Assembly (NCBI GenBank): GCA_027314845.1
Contig: DAHVAA010000121.1
Location: forward strand, 1-5,374
DNA length: 5,374 bases
Direction: 5' to 3'
Source of the DNA: Thermoplasmata archaeon
GTDB taxonomy: Archaea; Thermoplasmatota; Thermoplasmata; UBA184
Part shown: piece by piece, positions 4,825-5,374 of the stretch
Position numbering within the stretch: the first letter of the stretch is position 1
How the letters are laid out: every line of letters begins with the position of its first letter
Notes under the pieces: generated by a model
What the model was told of the DNA's origin: nothing
What the model saw: the letters and a program-made list of their open reading frames with translations, nothing else
Databases searched by the model: none
Position numbers and translations under genes: made by a program

Positions 4825-4839
4825 ATTAAATAATAGGGG
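4825..4839 (+). promoter_or_regulatory. Core promoter (TATA box plus TAGGGG) of the Trx-like/RAM gene
   Basis: ATTAAATAATAGGGG is the most AT-rich stretch in the window. TTAAATA (4826-4832) is centred about 29 bases before ATG 4858, predicting a leaderless transcript. As in front of the S15 gene and the 816-1157 gene, the TATA element runs directly into TAGGGG. Confidence 0.65.
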
Positions 4840-4857
4840 CCGCTGTTCACGCCGTCC

Positions 4858-5374
4858 ATGGTCGACGAGTCCCGTGAGCTGGTCCTCTACGTCCAGTCCA
4901 AGAAAGCCATCACGACCTTCTACCGTCCTCCTCCGGCCGCCCAGCGGACCCCGATCGGCAGCAGTCCGGGGGGGGCCCCCGGCGCGGCCGAGGAGGCGCA
5001 GTCGGTCGGCGAGCCGGTCTTCTTCCTCTCGGACGACCAGTCCCGCTGCGTCGCGCTGGTGGAGGAGATCGCGGCGAAGCGCGGCTACCACGCGCGGGTC
5101 GTCGACATCGAGAAGGTCGGCCGGCTCGAGCGATTGATCACCGAGCACCTGCGCGGGGTCCAGAAGTTCCCGGTCCTGATCTCCCCCCTCGGTCGCCGTC
5201 TCGAAGGGGTCGAGCAGTTCACCGAGGACGAGCTCTCGGCGATCATGCCGACCGAGCTGAAGAACGTCCGCGCGTTCTCCTACCTCAAGGTGCGCGGGGG
5301 CGACCTCGACCGGATCCGCCGGCTCCTCGAGACGCTCCCCGAGGTCAAGGAGCTCCACTTCCTGACCGGCGATT
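4858..5374 (+). CDS. Thioredoxin-fold-like domain fused to an AsnC/Lrp RAM domain (cut by window edge)
   Basis: I translated 172 residues and the frame is open to the window end. After a short strand (ELVLYVQ, 7-13) and a Pro/Gly/Ala-rich linker (24-50), residues 53-130 look like a thioredoxin/glutaredoxin fold: strand PVFFLS, helix 61-75, strand ARVVDI (79-84), helix 88-99, strand KFPVLIS with a possible cis-proline P105, strand RRLEGVE (113-119) and helix FTEDELSAIM. The redox CxxC is missing. Only C64 (in QSRC) remains at the place of the second cysteine, so disulfide chemistry of the usual kind is unlikely. Residues 138-172 (RAFSYLKVRGGDLDRI, LPEVKELHFLTGD) match the start of the Lrp/AsnC ligand-binding (RAM) domain, which in regulators binds amino acids at oligomer interfaces. 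No DNA-binding HTH precedes it. The start ATG 4858 fits a TATA box about 29 bases upstream. A small-molecule or redox sensor is a reasonable inference; Trx-fold assignment is less certain than RAM. Confidence 0.8.
   Translation, partial: MVDESRELVLYVQSKKAITTFYRPPPAAQRTPIGSSPGGAPGAAEEAQSVGEPVFFLSDDQSRCVALVEEIAAKRGYHARVVDIEKVGRLERLITEHLRGVQKFPVLISPLGRRLEGVEQFTEDELSAIMPTELKNVRAFSYLKVRGGDLDRIRRLLETLPEVKELHFLTGD

Noticed and set aside
4006..5358. Open frame of 450 codons on the minus strand, opposite ssb and the Trx-like/RAM gene
   Set aside because: Its alanine-rich stretch is simply the complement of the SSB glycine codons, it lies antisense to two well-supported genes, and its sequence resembles no protein. 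High GC keeps antisense frames open.

Overview
The window reads as a very GC-rich archaeal chromosome segment. Evidence: an archaeal/eukaryotic-type S15 (S15p/S13e) with its long N-terminal extension, an archaeal/eukaryotic-type tryptophanyl-tRNA synthetase, a Sulfolobus-type single-OB-fold SSB, an Lrp-type RAM domain, and conspicuous AT-rich TATA-like boxes about 28-30 bases upstream of several start codons with almost no leader. A high-GC Thermoplasmata-related archaeon is my best guess, but the lineage is inferred from gene content only. Nothing indicates a phage, plasmid, insertion sequence, CRISPR array or tRNA.

Layout. Positions 1-725 (minus): S15 followed, with a one-base stop/start overlap, by the first 90 codons of a DHH-family phosphoesterase that runs off the left edge. 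Positions 816-1555 (minus): two unrecognised small proteins of identical length (113 codons each) that align to one another almost without gaps and look like tandemly duplicated winged-helix proteins. Positions 1644-3123 (plus): a Cys-rich zinc-ribbon-like protein and, 16 bases later behind a good Shine-Dalgarno, a TrpRS whose two class I signature motifs are both altered. Positions 3137-3889 (minus): a TPR protein converging on trpS with only 13 bases between the stops. Positions 4168-4677 (plus): an OB-fold SSB with a long Gly/Tyr/Arg tail and an unusually long structured leader. Positions 4858-5374 (plus, cut by the right edge): a protein joining a thioredoxin-fold-like domain without CxxC to an AsnC/Lrp RAM sensor domain.

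The genes are mostly informational (translation, DNA binding and repair) plus small regulators. Three start codons (S15, the first 113-residue protein, the Trx-like/RAM protein) share the same arrangement: a TTAA-type TATA box running directly into TAGGGG, then 18-21 bases to the start codon. This looks like a lineage-specific leaderless core promoter. ssb departs from it, with about 130 bases of leader. The most interesting items are the altered TrpRS motifs, the Trx-like/RAM fusion, the tandem paralogue pair and the TATA-TAGGGG promoter pattern. I see no multi-gene system that I could defend as wholly new.
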